Shown piece after piece: positions 55,065 to 62,251 of a DNA stretch of 64,000 nucleotides; within the stretch, counting starts at the first letter, position 1, and each line of letters opens with the position of its first letter. Position numbers and translations under genes: made by a program. The notes under the pieces are model-generated. The model worked only from the letters and a program-made list of their open reading frames with translations, did not search any database and was not told the origin of the DNA. Where the stretch lies: assembly GCA_021404785.1 (NCBI GenBank), contig QWHH01000001.1, forward strand, positions 92,760 to 156,759, given 5' to 3'. This DNA comes from Lysobacterales bacterium PRO7 (lineage in GTDB: Bacteria; Pseudomonadota; Gammaproteobacteria; Xanthomonadales; Rhodanobacteraceae).

Positions 55065-55090
55065 AAACCCGCATAACAGCGGGTTTTTTT
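55065..55090 (+). terminator. Intrinsic terminator after tRNA-Gln
   Basis: AAACCCGC (55065-55072), loop ATAACA, GCGGGTTT (55079-55086) and a run of T to 55090. It ends the tRNA transcript 44 bases after its CCA and insulates the integrase gene. Confidence 0.9.
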
Positions 55091-55136
55091 GTGCCCGTAA
55101 TGTCCCAGGGTCACCTCTTGAATCCCGCCATTCTAT

Positions 55137-55259
55137 CGGGGTAAAGTGCGGGGTAAGAGCGAAATCGAACGCACTTTTACCCCGAAATTTTGTTCGAAGT
55201 TTGCTCTGGCGGCCTGTAAGCCGCGTAATTACTGGCTTTTAGCTTAGGAAATTACCCCG
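55137..55259. repeat. Four copies of octamer CGGGGTAA upstream of the integrase
   Basis: Forward copies lie at 55137-55144 and 55149-55156, reverse copies (TTACCCCG) at 55177-55184 and 55252-55259, the last touching the integrase ATG. The outer forward copy and first reverse copy are part of a longer near-perfect inverted repeat: CGGGGTAAAGTGCG (55137-55150) against CGCACTTTTACCCCG (55170-55184). Candidate arm-type recombinase sites or an integrase operator. Confidence 0.7.
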
Positions 55260-56486
55260 ATGGTAGGCAAACTCACCGATTTGGCCATCCGTAAGGCCCA
55301 ACCTCGCGACAAGAAGTACAAGCTTTCGGGTGGGCATGGCCTCACTTTGATTGTGATGCCGGACGGTGCCAAATACTGGCGCGTAAGGTACAGCTGGGCT
55401 GGCAAGGAAAAGGAGCTCTCCCTGGGACGGCCTTATCCCGAATTGACGTTGAAGGATGCCGAAGCCGAGGTCATGCGTCTGCGTCAGCTGATCGCGAGTG
55501 GAGCCGACCCGGCCGAACAGAGATTTCAAGCCAAGCTCGACCGACGGCAGAAAGCAGCCCAAATATTCGGAGAGGCAGCGGAGGCGTGGTTTGAGTTTCG
55601 CAGCAGGGCGTGGGCGACTCGGACCGCGGAGCAAGTGCGCGAATATCTGGACAAGGATTTGCTGCCGGCGCTAGGCCAACGTGCCTTGTCGGCCGTCACG
55701 ACCAGGGAGCTTGCAACCTTGTCCCGCTCCATCGAAGAGCGTGGTGCGCCCGACGTTGCGAAGAAGGCTCGTCAATGGCTTGCTTCGATTTTCTCATACG
55801 CTCGCGCGAACGGATGGACGTCGGACGACCCTACGCGCGATCTGCGTGCAGTTGTGCTTCCTGCAACGAGCAGAGGAAATTACCCGCATCTTACGGTTGA
55901 TGAGCTCCCCGAATTTCTCCACAAGCTCGATACGATCAAGGCGTCGACATTGGTCAAAGGAGCGGCGGCGCTCGCTTTGTGGACCGCCAATCGTCCGGGT
56001 GTCACCCGCACGCTGCGCTGGGCGGAACTCGATCTGGACAATGCGCTGTGGATCATCGAGAAGGGTCGCGAAGGCATGAAGCGTGGATACTCGCATCTCA
56101 CGCCGCTTCCGAATCAGGCGGTCGCCATGCTTCGCGAAATACACAAGCTGACGGGGACGTTCGAGTACGTATTCATTGGACGTAACGATCCCGGCAAGCC
56201 CCTTAGCGACGGTGCGGTCAACGCTCTGCTCAAACGCTTGGGTTATCGAGGCCGACAGACGACGCACGGATTTCGGCACCTTGTCAGCACCGCACTGAAC
56301 GAACAAGGATACGCAGCCGATTGGGTAGAGCGGCAACTTGCACATGGCGACCCCGATAAGATTCGCGGGACGTACAACAAAGCGATTTATCTGGAGCCGA
56401 GGCGACAGATGATGCAGGCTTGGGCTGATCATCTGGACGCGCTGCGCAACGGCGCGAAGATATTGCCGTTTAAGCGTTGCGCTTAG
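55260..56486 (+). CDS. int: Tyrosine recombinase (P4-type integrase)
   Basis: 408 residues from the ATG at 55260. The N-terminal DUF4102-type arm-binding domain (LTDLAIRKAQPRDKKYKLSG, GHGLTLIVMPDGAKYWRVRY, cited separately) is followed by a SAM-like core-binding domain (about 100-185) and a catalytic domain. Catalytic residues read as Arg in TANRPGVTRTLRW, His-x-x-Arg in THGFRH, His in QLAHGDPDKIRG and the nucleophilic Tyr in GTYNKAIYL. All are intact, so the enzyme is probably active. It should integrate into and excise from the adjacent tRNA-Gln gene. Confidence 0.93.
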   Translation: MVGKLTDLAIRKAQPRDKKYKLSGGHGLTLIVMPDGAKYWRVRYSWAGKEKELSLGRPYPELTLKDAEAEVMRLRQLIASGADPAEQRFQAKLDRRQKAAQIFGEAAEAWFEFRSRAWATRTAEQVREYLDKDLLPALGQRALSAVTTRELATLSRSIEERGAPDVAKKARQWLASIFSYARANGWTSDDPTRDLRAVVLPATSRGNYPHLTVDELPEFLHKLDTIKASTLVKGAAALALWTANRPGVTRTLRWAELDLDNALWIIEKGREGMKRGYSHLTPLPNQAVAMLREIHKLTGTFEYVFIGRNDPGKPLSDGAVNALLKRLGYRGRQTTHGFRHLVSTALNEQGYAADWVERQLAHGDPDKIRGTYNKAIYLEPRRQMMQAWADHLDALRNGAKILPFKRCA

Positions 56487-56536
56487 TCGTATATTCATCG
56501 CTTGACGCCTACCGACTTACATCGCACTGTATCGAC

Positions 56537-57343
56537 ATGAGCACGCTTCGCCTCCGCGTCGAACTGAACAAGGGCCGGGTCGGCATGCCCTTGACCAAGC
56601 TGGCGCGCGTGTGCAGCGAAACGACGCTTTTTCTCGACATGCTGTCCGAAGATATTGGCCTGCCGGTTTCCCATGCGGGATGGCTTGCGCAGGAATTCGA
56701 AAACGCTTCGGTCGATTTCGACCTCCGTCATCCCGAGCAAATGACTGAAGGACTGGCCGAGCTTGGCCGACATGCCTTGCGCATGGTGTTCGCCTATGCG
56801 CATGACGACGCCGAGCTTGCGCTGCGCATCCGTTCCGAAACGCGGCGTCAGTATCGGCGCATCGGTAGCGCCTTGGACACTGACGAAGTGGCGCGCTTCG
56901 GCGTCTACCGCGATAACGAAGAGAGTCCGGAACACTGGTTCGAGCTTGAGCATACGAGCGATGTCGAAGTCGCAGGCGCGCTTATCGACCGCAATGCCTA
57001 TGGTGAAGTGCAAGGCGTAGTCAACGCGTTCTTCAAGGAACACTCGCCTTATCTTCGCATCCGCGAGCTAGCGACTGGCGAACTGGTGAAATGCTTTTTC
57101 CGCCCGGAGATGTATCAGTCTGCGGTGGAACTGCTCGAAAACCGCGATGCAGTCGTATTCGTCGAGGGCTGGCTGAAAGAGGATGCGGCTACCGGCCACA
57201 CGCGCGAGATTCGCGTGGAAGACTTTCGTCCGGCTCCCGACTTCGATCTTGCTTTGTATCGTGAGATGCTCGGCTCGATGCCAGACTACACTGGACGCCT
57301 GAGCAGCGAAGAATGCGTGAGGGAAGCGCGTGGCGACCGATAA
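56537..57343 (+). CDS. Unknown 268-residue island protein
   Basis: 268 residues from the ATG at 56537 (MSTLRLRVELNKGRVGMPLTKLARVC); in-frame sequence upstream starts with TTG inside the integrase end. The protein is acidic with no signal peptide or membrane segment. Residues about 10-90 look helical, 95-150 mixed, and 155-235 form a strand-rich part (VVFVEGWLKED). Not a recognisable antitoxin. The PIN-domain gene starts inside its last codons (14-base overlap), so the two are translated together and likely act together. Confidence 0.75.
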   Translation: MSTLRLRVELNKGRVGMPLTKLARVCSETTLFLDMLSEDIGLPVSHAGWLAQEFENASVDFDLRHPEQMTEGLAELGRHALRMVFAYAHDDAELALRIRSETRRQYRRIGSALDTDEVARFGVYRDNEESPEHWFELEHTSDVEVAGALIDRNAYGEVQGVVNAFFKEHSPYLRIRELATGELVKCFFRPEMYQSAVELLENRDAVVFVEGWLKEDAATGHTREIRVEDFRPAPDFDLALYREMLGSMPDYTGRLSSEECVREARGDR

Positions 57344-57854
57344 GCCGAAAGTTTACGTGGATGCTCCACCGATCATCGACTTGGTCAAGTTCAAGGTCGG
57401 CGTCAACATAAATCCCGAGCGTGAGCGCGACGCATGGCATTTGCAGCGCATGCTGGAAGCGGCACGCGACGGAAAAGTTGAAGTATTCACCTCGGCGCTG
57501 AGCATCGCCGAGTGCGTGCACGTGGAAGATCAGAACAAGCTTGAAAAGGCCAAGCCGTTCTTCATGGGGCTGCTGGCATCCGGGCGCGGCGGATTTCTAT
57601 TGATCCAACCGACACTTGCGATTCTGGAAAAGGCCCGCAATCTACGCTGGATCAACGGGCTATCGCTGAAAGGCGCCGATGCCGCGCATGCCGCAAGCGC
57701 ACTTCAATTCCACTGTGGCGAATTCTGGAGCCGGGACAACGGCTTCGCGCAAAGCGCTCCCGTGCTGAAAACTCTGGGAATTCATGTGCGCACTCCCAGC
57801 GAGACCGCTTTGTTGCCGGATGAGTATCGGCAGGAAAGTCTCGGCATCAGCTAA
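57330..57854 (+). CDS. PIN-domain nuclease (VapC-like)
   Basis: 174 residues with a GTG start at 57330 that overlaps the previous gene. The four acidic positions of a PIN active site are present: Asp11 in VYVDAPPIID, Glu61 in LSIAECVHV, Asp117 in LKGADAAHAASAL and Asp136 in FWSRDNGF. It is longer than most VapC toxins (about 130-140 residues). It should be an RNase or single-strand nuclease. Its partner is the 268-residue protein and not a short DNA-binding antitoxin, so an ordinary VapBC label may not fit. Confidence 0.8.
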   Translation: MATDKPKVYVDAPPIIDLVKFKVGVNINPERERDAWHLQRMLEAARDGKVEVFTSALSIAECVHVEDQNKLEKAKPFFMGLLASGRGGFLLIQPTLAILEKARNLRWINGLSLKGADAAHAASALQFHCGEFWSRDNGFAQSAPVLKTLGIHVRTPSETALLPDEYRQESLGIS

Positions 57855-57907
57855 TTTCGTGAGAGCGGCTCCGAGATATATGTGGCACCTGCAGGTTGAT
57901 CAATGAA

Positions 57908-58363
57908 TTAAGGTGCATTCGGCTTGAGCCCGAGATATGCATAAGCGGCGGCGACCGCCAATCCGAACCATGATTGTCCAACACTCGTTAGCGGTGGCAG
58001 CGTAGTTGGATGGAACATGCCAACCATGAGGGCGGTTACACCCGCGATTAACCAGACCAGGAGGTAAATGCCGGTCACCCAGCGAAGGATGTTTTTGGAC
58101 TTTTCCGAGGCGTTCTGAGTCAATACTCTCGCCGCCGGAACCTCGCCTGGTTTTGTAATCGCAAGCTCGGCTACCACAAGCGCCGATACCAAACCGCCGA
58201 TTGATGAAAGATATTGGCCCATTACATCGTTGAAACTCCCCGGTAGATGACTTGTGCATCCTGTTGTGAGCGCACAATTCACTGTCTGGCAGCCCACGGC
58301 GATGAGATATGCGTAGACGAGCAGCAGCACAATCGCAATAACCCCGCCGACTTTGGAGTTCAT
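57908..58363 (-). CDS. Small membrane protein of the island
   Basis: 151 residues from the ATG at 58363 with AGGAGA upstream. Four hydrophobic segments are visible (about 6-25, 48-68, 92-115, 125-145). A cysteine cluster CQTVNCALTTGC follows the first and probably faces the periplasm as disulfides. No family recognised. It is on the opposite strand to its island neighbours, converging on the PIN gene. Confidence 0.65.
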   Translation of the reverse strand: MNSKVGGVIAIVLLLVYAYLIAVGCQTVNCALTTGCTSHLPGSFNDVMGQYLSSIGGLVSALVVAELAITKPGEVPAARVLTQNASEKSKNILRWVTGIYLLVWLIAGVTALMVGMFHPTTLPPLTSVGQSWFGLAVAAAYAYLGLKPNAP

Positions 58364-59058
58364 GATGTTCTCCTGTTCGAGTCGTGATTGACCCGCCGGC
58401 AAAGAAGCAGCAGGTCGACAATGCTACCCGCCATGCACGTGTCCATCCCAACGCATTTTGACGACACATCGCAGGGCATTCCTACATAGTACACGCTGCG
58501 CTTTGCAGCGACGATAATTCATCGTGCGCCCGGCCTTGCCGGGCCGCGCTCTCGGGCTGCGCCGCGAGCCGGTGCCCGTCTCGCCCCTTCGGCTTCGATC
58601 GCTCGCCCAGGAGCCGGAGCATCGCGGCCCATAGTCGCGGCGACGCAAGGGGTGTTGCCGGAATCGTCGTAACCCTTTGACGTCATCCTTCGGCTCGAAC
58701 GGAGCATGGCGCACGTCTGTCTCGTCTGGTGTGCAGCGGATTTTTTGCCGTCCTCGTGCGGGATGCGATACGCAATTTTCCGCAATTCGCCGTTGCGACT
58801 CGCGTTCGTGATGGTTTGCATGGACGTCGTTGGAGTTCGGTGGAGGCCATCTTCTCCGTTGAGTTGAGCGGGTGCTTTATGCGGGAGACCCTAGGCGGGG
58901 CGGCGTGCGGTGCAAGGGCCACACGGCCCCGTGTCGTCGCTGCGCTCCAGCCCGCGCCAGGCCGTGTTGCGTTGCGCGCTCCCTTGCGCCGCACGCCTTC
59001 ATCCCCGCCGAAACCGATCCCCGCGCACCCGCGCAATCAACCCAACGGAGAAAACATC
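58364..59058. other. About 700 bp without a convincing gene
   Basis: No reading frame here has a good start, ribosome binding site and protein-like composition. CCCGGC-CTT-GCCGGG (58529-58543) is a perfect hairpin in GC-rich sequence. A frame open from 58729 runs into the 75-residue gene, but its product is arginine- and proline-rich and looks non-coding. The stretch could be regulatory leader sequence or decayed island DNA. Confidence 0.5.
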
Positions 59059-59286
59059 ATGGCCAAGAAAACCACCAAACCCGCTTCCGACGCCACGCGC
59101 TTTACGGCCTACACGGTTCGCGATTTCGAGCGCAACGGCGAGACGGAGCACGACTGGATGCGCATCGGGGTTGCCTTCCCGCACGAGGATGGCAAGGGCT
59201 TCAATCTCACGCTGCACGCCACTCCGGTCGACGGCAAGGTTGTCCTGCGCTTGTTCGAGCCCAAGGAAGACGCCGCGCAGGAATAA
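59059..59286 (+). CDS. Small cytosolic island protein
   Basis: 75 residues from the ATG at 59059 with GGAGAAA upstream. MAKKTTKPASDATRFTAYTV is a lysine-rich start, followed by a compact alpha/beta part (WMRIGVAFPHEDGKGFNLTLHATPVDGKVVLRLF, cited only to show composition in two pieces: WMRIGVAFPHED and GFNLTLHATPVDG). Small proteins of this style are frequent in integrative conjugative elements; function unknown. A strong terminator follows after 16 bases. Confidence 0.7.
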   Translation: MAKKTTKPASDATRFTAYTVRDFERNGETEHDWMRIGVAFPHEDGKGFNLTLHATPVDGKVVLRLFEPKEDAAQE

Positions 59287-59302
59287 TCCTGCGGTTTCCG
59301 GC

Positions 59303-59332
59303 AACCGGCGCCCTCGCGGCGCCGGTTTTTTT
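59303..59332 (+). terminator. Intrinsic terminator after the 75-residue gene
   Basis: AACCGGCGCC (59303-59312) and GGCGCCGGTT (59318-59327) form a perfect 10-bp stem with loop CTCGC, followed by TTTTT. Confidence 0.9.
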
Positions 59333-59437
59333 GTGGCCGCGATCATGGCGAGACACCTCACCAATGACGCGTTCGCACACGTTGGCTTGTCTATAGCGTA
59401 ATAGTCTAACACTGCCAGTTTCGCCTACACTTCATGC

Positions 59438-59806
59438 ATGCTTCATTCCCGGCCATCGATCGTGTCACGCCTGCGGACCCGCCGCGGATTGTGGCTTGTC
59501 GGCTTCGCGACGCTGTTGTTCAAGCTTGTCGCCGGCACCGTGTGCATGGCCGATGGCCTTACTTCTCCCCAGACACCGCTCACTCCTGTTGCTGTCGCGG
59601 CCGCAATGGTCGATACGGATTCCGCCGGGTGCGTGCTCGGCGAAGCCGGGGGCTGTCATTGCGCGTGCGCGCACGCAGCGCCCGTGCGACCGACCACGCA
59701 TGCGACAGAGCGCATCGCGCACGTTGCCGGGCACGAGTGGCCGCTGATCGCATCGTGCTATTTACCGCCGCACGCCGGCTCGTTGCTTCGCCCTCCCATC
59801 GCTTGA
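59438..59806 (+). CDS. Putative exported metal-binding protein (CzcI/CopL-like)
   Basis: 122 residues from the ATG at 59438. A basic start (MLHSRPSIVSRLRTRR) precedes a hydrophobic segment (GLWLVGFATLLFKLVAG). The mature part has a cysteine/histidine cluster CVLGEAGGCHCACAHAAP and further His (TTHATERIAHVAGHEW). It is 67 bases upstream of czcC, the position occupied by CzcI- or CopL-type small metal-binding proteins in related efflux operons. The role as metal sensor or buffer is inferred from composition and place. Confidence 0.6.
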   Translation: MLHSRPSIVSRLRTRRGLWLVGFATLLFKLVAGTVCMADGLTSPQTPLTPVAVAAAMVDTDSAGCVLGEAGGCHCACAHAAPVRPTTHATERIAHVAGHEWPLIASCYLPPHAGSLLRPPIA

Positions 59807-59873
59807 AACCGATCGCTGCGTGACGGCTCGCTGACGCGGGTCGTCGCTTCGTTTTCGTTTTCAGGAGATTCCC

Positions 59874-61172
59874 ATGTTGTTGCTGCGTGCAGCGCTTGCG
59901 TGCGCTGCCATTGTGTTTTCCATCGCGGCGTCTGCCGCGCCACCGGCTCCCCGAACGGCGGATCCGCCTTCGCAATCCATCTCGACCGTTTCACCCGCGC
60001 TGCGGGCAGCACTGCGCGCTGTTTGGGAATCGAGCCTCGACGTGCAAGCCGCGCGTGCCGAGCTCGAAGCGGCGCGCGCACGCGCCCGAGCGGCCGATCA
60101 GCCGCTCTACAACCCGACCTTATCGGTTGAAGTGGAAAATGCCGACGTGGATCGGCGCACGGCCGGCATCGGGCTGGAGCTGGATTTGTCCGGCAAACGT
60201 CGCGCCCGCGCCAACGAAGGCCAAGCGCAACTGCGTGCAAGTGAAGCCGCGTTCGAAATCGCGCGGCGCGATATCGCCGGTCGCTGGCTCAAGGCGTGGT
60301 CGGCGGTCGCGCTCGCTGCGCGTCAAGCCGAGTTTGGCCGGCGCCGGGTGACGCTGATGCAGCGGTTCGATGATCTTGCCGCGCAGCGCCTGCGCGTCGG
60401 CGATATTTCCAGTCCCGAGCGTGATCTCGCCGGACTCGCGCTTGGCGAGGCGCAAGTCCAGCAGGCAGCGCTGATCGGCAGCGAAGCGGAGCAGCGCGCA
60501 AGGATTCTGGCGATCGCGGGCGATGCGATAACCTCGCTACCGCCGCTGCCGGACGCATTGCCTCCGAATGGCAAAGAGTTCACCGCCCGCCCGCCCGTCG
60601 ATCTGCCTGAACTGCGCGAAGCGCGCGCGAAGGTCGAGCGCGGCGACGCGGCGATCGATGTGGCGCGACGCAATCGCATTCCGAACCCGACCATCAGTCT
60701 GACCGGTGGTAGCGTGCGCAGCGGGCCGTTCAACGAACGCATCAGCGATCGCGTGATCGGCGTGAGCGTTTCGATTCCGTTGCCGCTGCTCAATACAGGT
60801 CGCGCCGAAGTCGACGCGGCACGCGCTGATGCCGATGCCGCCGCTGCGGCGATGAAATCGCGCGAGCTGTCGCTGCGCGCCAGTCAACGCGAAGCCCGTG
60901 CGCGCTATGACGCCTTGCGTGAAGCGGTGGTGTCGTTTCGCGGCGGTCGCGCGGCGGCGCACGAAGACCGTACCGGATTGCTGGAGAAGCTCTGGCGTGC
61001 CGGCGAAATCAGCACGTCGGACTATCTGGTTCAACTCAAGCAAAGCCTCGATACCGCGCTCTCCGGCTTGGACCTGGAAAGCCGCACCTGGCAGGCCTGG
61101 TTCGACTACCTCACCGCTGCCGGCCGGCTCACCGATTGGATCGAAGGCACCGCACAGGACGCTACCCGATGA
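59874..61172 (+). CDS. czcC: Outer-membrane efflux protein CzcC (TolC family)
   Basis: 432 residues with a signal peptide (MLLLRAALACAAIVFSIAASA). The mature protein has the two-fold TolC/OEP repeat: long Ala/Arg/Glu-rich coiled helices (ARAELEAARARARAADQPLYNP) and the strand pair VEVENADVDRRTAGIGLELD in each half, with SVSIPLPLLNTGRAEVDAARA in the second. It forms the outer-membrane channel of a heavy-metal RND pump. Its stop overlaps the czcB start (ATGA). Confidence 0.9.
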   Translation: MLLLRAALACAAIVFSIAASAAPPAPRTADPPSQSISTVSPALRAALRAVWESSLDVQAARAELEAARARARAADQPLYNPTLSVEVENADVDRRTAGIGLELDLSGKRRARANEGQAQLRASEAAFEIARRDIAGRWLKAWSAVALAARQAEFGRRRVTLMQRFDDLAAQRLRVGDISSPERDLAGLALGEAQVQQAALIGSEAEQRARILAIAGDAITSLPPLPDALPPNGKEFTARPPVDLPELREARAKVERGDAAIDVARRNRIPNPTISLTGGSVRSGPFNERISDRVIGVSVSIPLPLLNTGRAEVDAARADADAAAAAMKSRELSLRASQREARARYDALREAVVSFRGGRAAAHEDRTGLLEKLWRAGEISTSDYLVQLKQSLDTALSGLDLESRTWQAWFDYLTAAGRLTDWIEGTAQDATR

Positions 61173-62251
61173 ACATATTGAAATTGTCGCTGTATATCGT
61201 GCTGGTGGTATGCGCCAGCGCCCCGCGTGCTGAAGAGCCCACCGGCAATCCGCTGGCACTCGATGCAAAAACCGTTCAAGAGCTCGGCATCGTCATCGAT
61301 AACGCCACGACACGTGTGTTGAACGAAGAACTCAAAGCGCCCGGCGAGGTGAAGGCGGATGCGTATTCGACGGTGCTGGTGTCGCCGCGCGTCGAAGCGC
61401 AGGTCATCGCGCGCAAGGCCAGGCTTGGCGACTGGGTGAAGGCCGGACAGCCGCTCGTCGTCCTGTCGAGCGTGCTGGTCGCCGAAACCCAAGGCGCGCT
61501 GATCGTCGCCGAGCAGGACTGGCAGCGCGTGGCCTCCTTGGGACCGCAGGCGGTCTCGGCGCGGCGCTACAACGAAGCGAAGGTCGCACGCGATCAGGCA
61601 CGTGCGAAGTTGCGCGCCTATGGCTTGTCGGATGCGCAGGTCGGTGCGCTGTTGCGTGCGGGCTCCGCACAGGCGGACGGCAGCTACGCTCTGTTGTCGC
61701 CGATCGACGGGCGCATCGCGAGCGACGAGTTCCTGATCGGCGAACGCGTCGAACCGGGGAAGAACCTGTTCACGCTGGTCAAGGACGACAAGGTCTGGGT
61801 CGAGGCGCAGCTGGCGCCGGCCGATGCCGCGCATACCAAGGCTGACATGACCGCGCGCGTGATCGAACACGATACGACGCTGACCGGCCACGTGGTATTG
61901 AGTTCGTCGCAGACCAACGAGCGCACGCGCACCGTGCCTGTGCGCATCGAGGTGGAGAATCCGAACAACCTGCTGCGGCCCGGCGAACTCGTCGAGGCGT
62001 ACATCGCGATCAGTGACGGCGCGCCAGTGCTCGCCGTCCCCGCCGAGTCGATCGTTCTATTGCAAAACCAGCCCACGATGTTCGTGCCGAAGGGATCCAA
62101 CACGTTCGCGCCGGCTCCAATCGTCACGGGCGATACGCGTGACGGCTGGACCGTCGTCAAGCAAGGCCTCAAGGCGGGTGATGCCTATGTGCGCAAAGGC
62201 ACGTTCGCGCTCAAGGCGCGGTTGTTGCGTTCACAGCTGGGAGAGGAGTGA
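61169..62251 (+). CDS. czcB: Efflux membrane-fusion (adaptor) protein CzcB
   Basis: 360 residues from the ATG at 61169. A signal peptide (MNILKLSLYIVLVVCASAPRA) is followed by the adaptor layout: barrel-sandwich half PGEVKADAYSTVLVSPRVEA and GDWVKAGQPLVVLSS, a helical hairpin (about 110-170), then LLSPIDGRIASDEF, a beta-barrel and membrane-proximal domain. There is no lipobox Cys and no N-terminal metal-binding His-rich extension. It links CzcA to CzcC. It overlaps czcC by four bases and czcA by one. Confidence 0.92.
   Translation: MNILKLSLYIVLVVCASAPRAEEPTGNPLALDAKTVQELGIVIDNATTRVLNEELKAPGEVKADAYSTVLVSPRVEAQVIARKARLGDWVKAGQPLVVLSSVLVAETQGALIVAEQDWQRVASLGPQAVSARRYNEAKVARDQARAKLRAYGLSDAQVGALLRAGSAQADGSYALLSPIDGRIASDEFLIGERVEPGKNLFTLVKDDKVWVEAQLAPADAAHTKADMTARVIEHDTTLTGHVVLSSSQTNERTRTVPVRIEVENPNNLLRPGELVEAYIAISDGAPVLAVPAESIVLLQNQPTMFVPKGSNTFAPAPIVTGDTRDGWTVVKQGLKAGDAYVRKGTFALKARLLRSQLGEE

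Noticed and set aside
56537..57343. Calling the 268-residue protein a VapB-like antitoxin because of the PIN neighbour
   Set aside because: It is three times too long and shows no AbrB, MetJ/Arc or Phd-type DNA-binding motif.
58729..59058. In-frame extension upstream of the 75-residue island protein
   Set aside because: The extra 110 residues are Arg/Pro/Ala-rich with no signal or domain, whereas the ATG at 59059 has its own ribosome binding site.
62236..62245. GCTGGGAGAG, reverse complement of part of the tRNA-Gln 3' end, as a possible attR
   Set aside because: Only nine bases match, in inverted orientation, and inside czcB where it encodes part of the protein; a real attR would be a longer direct repeat.
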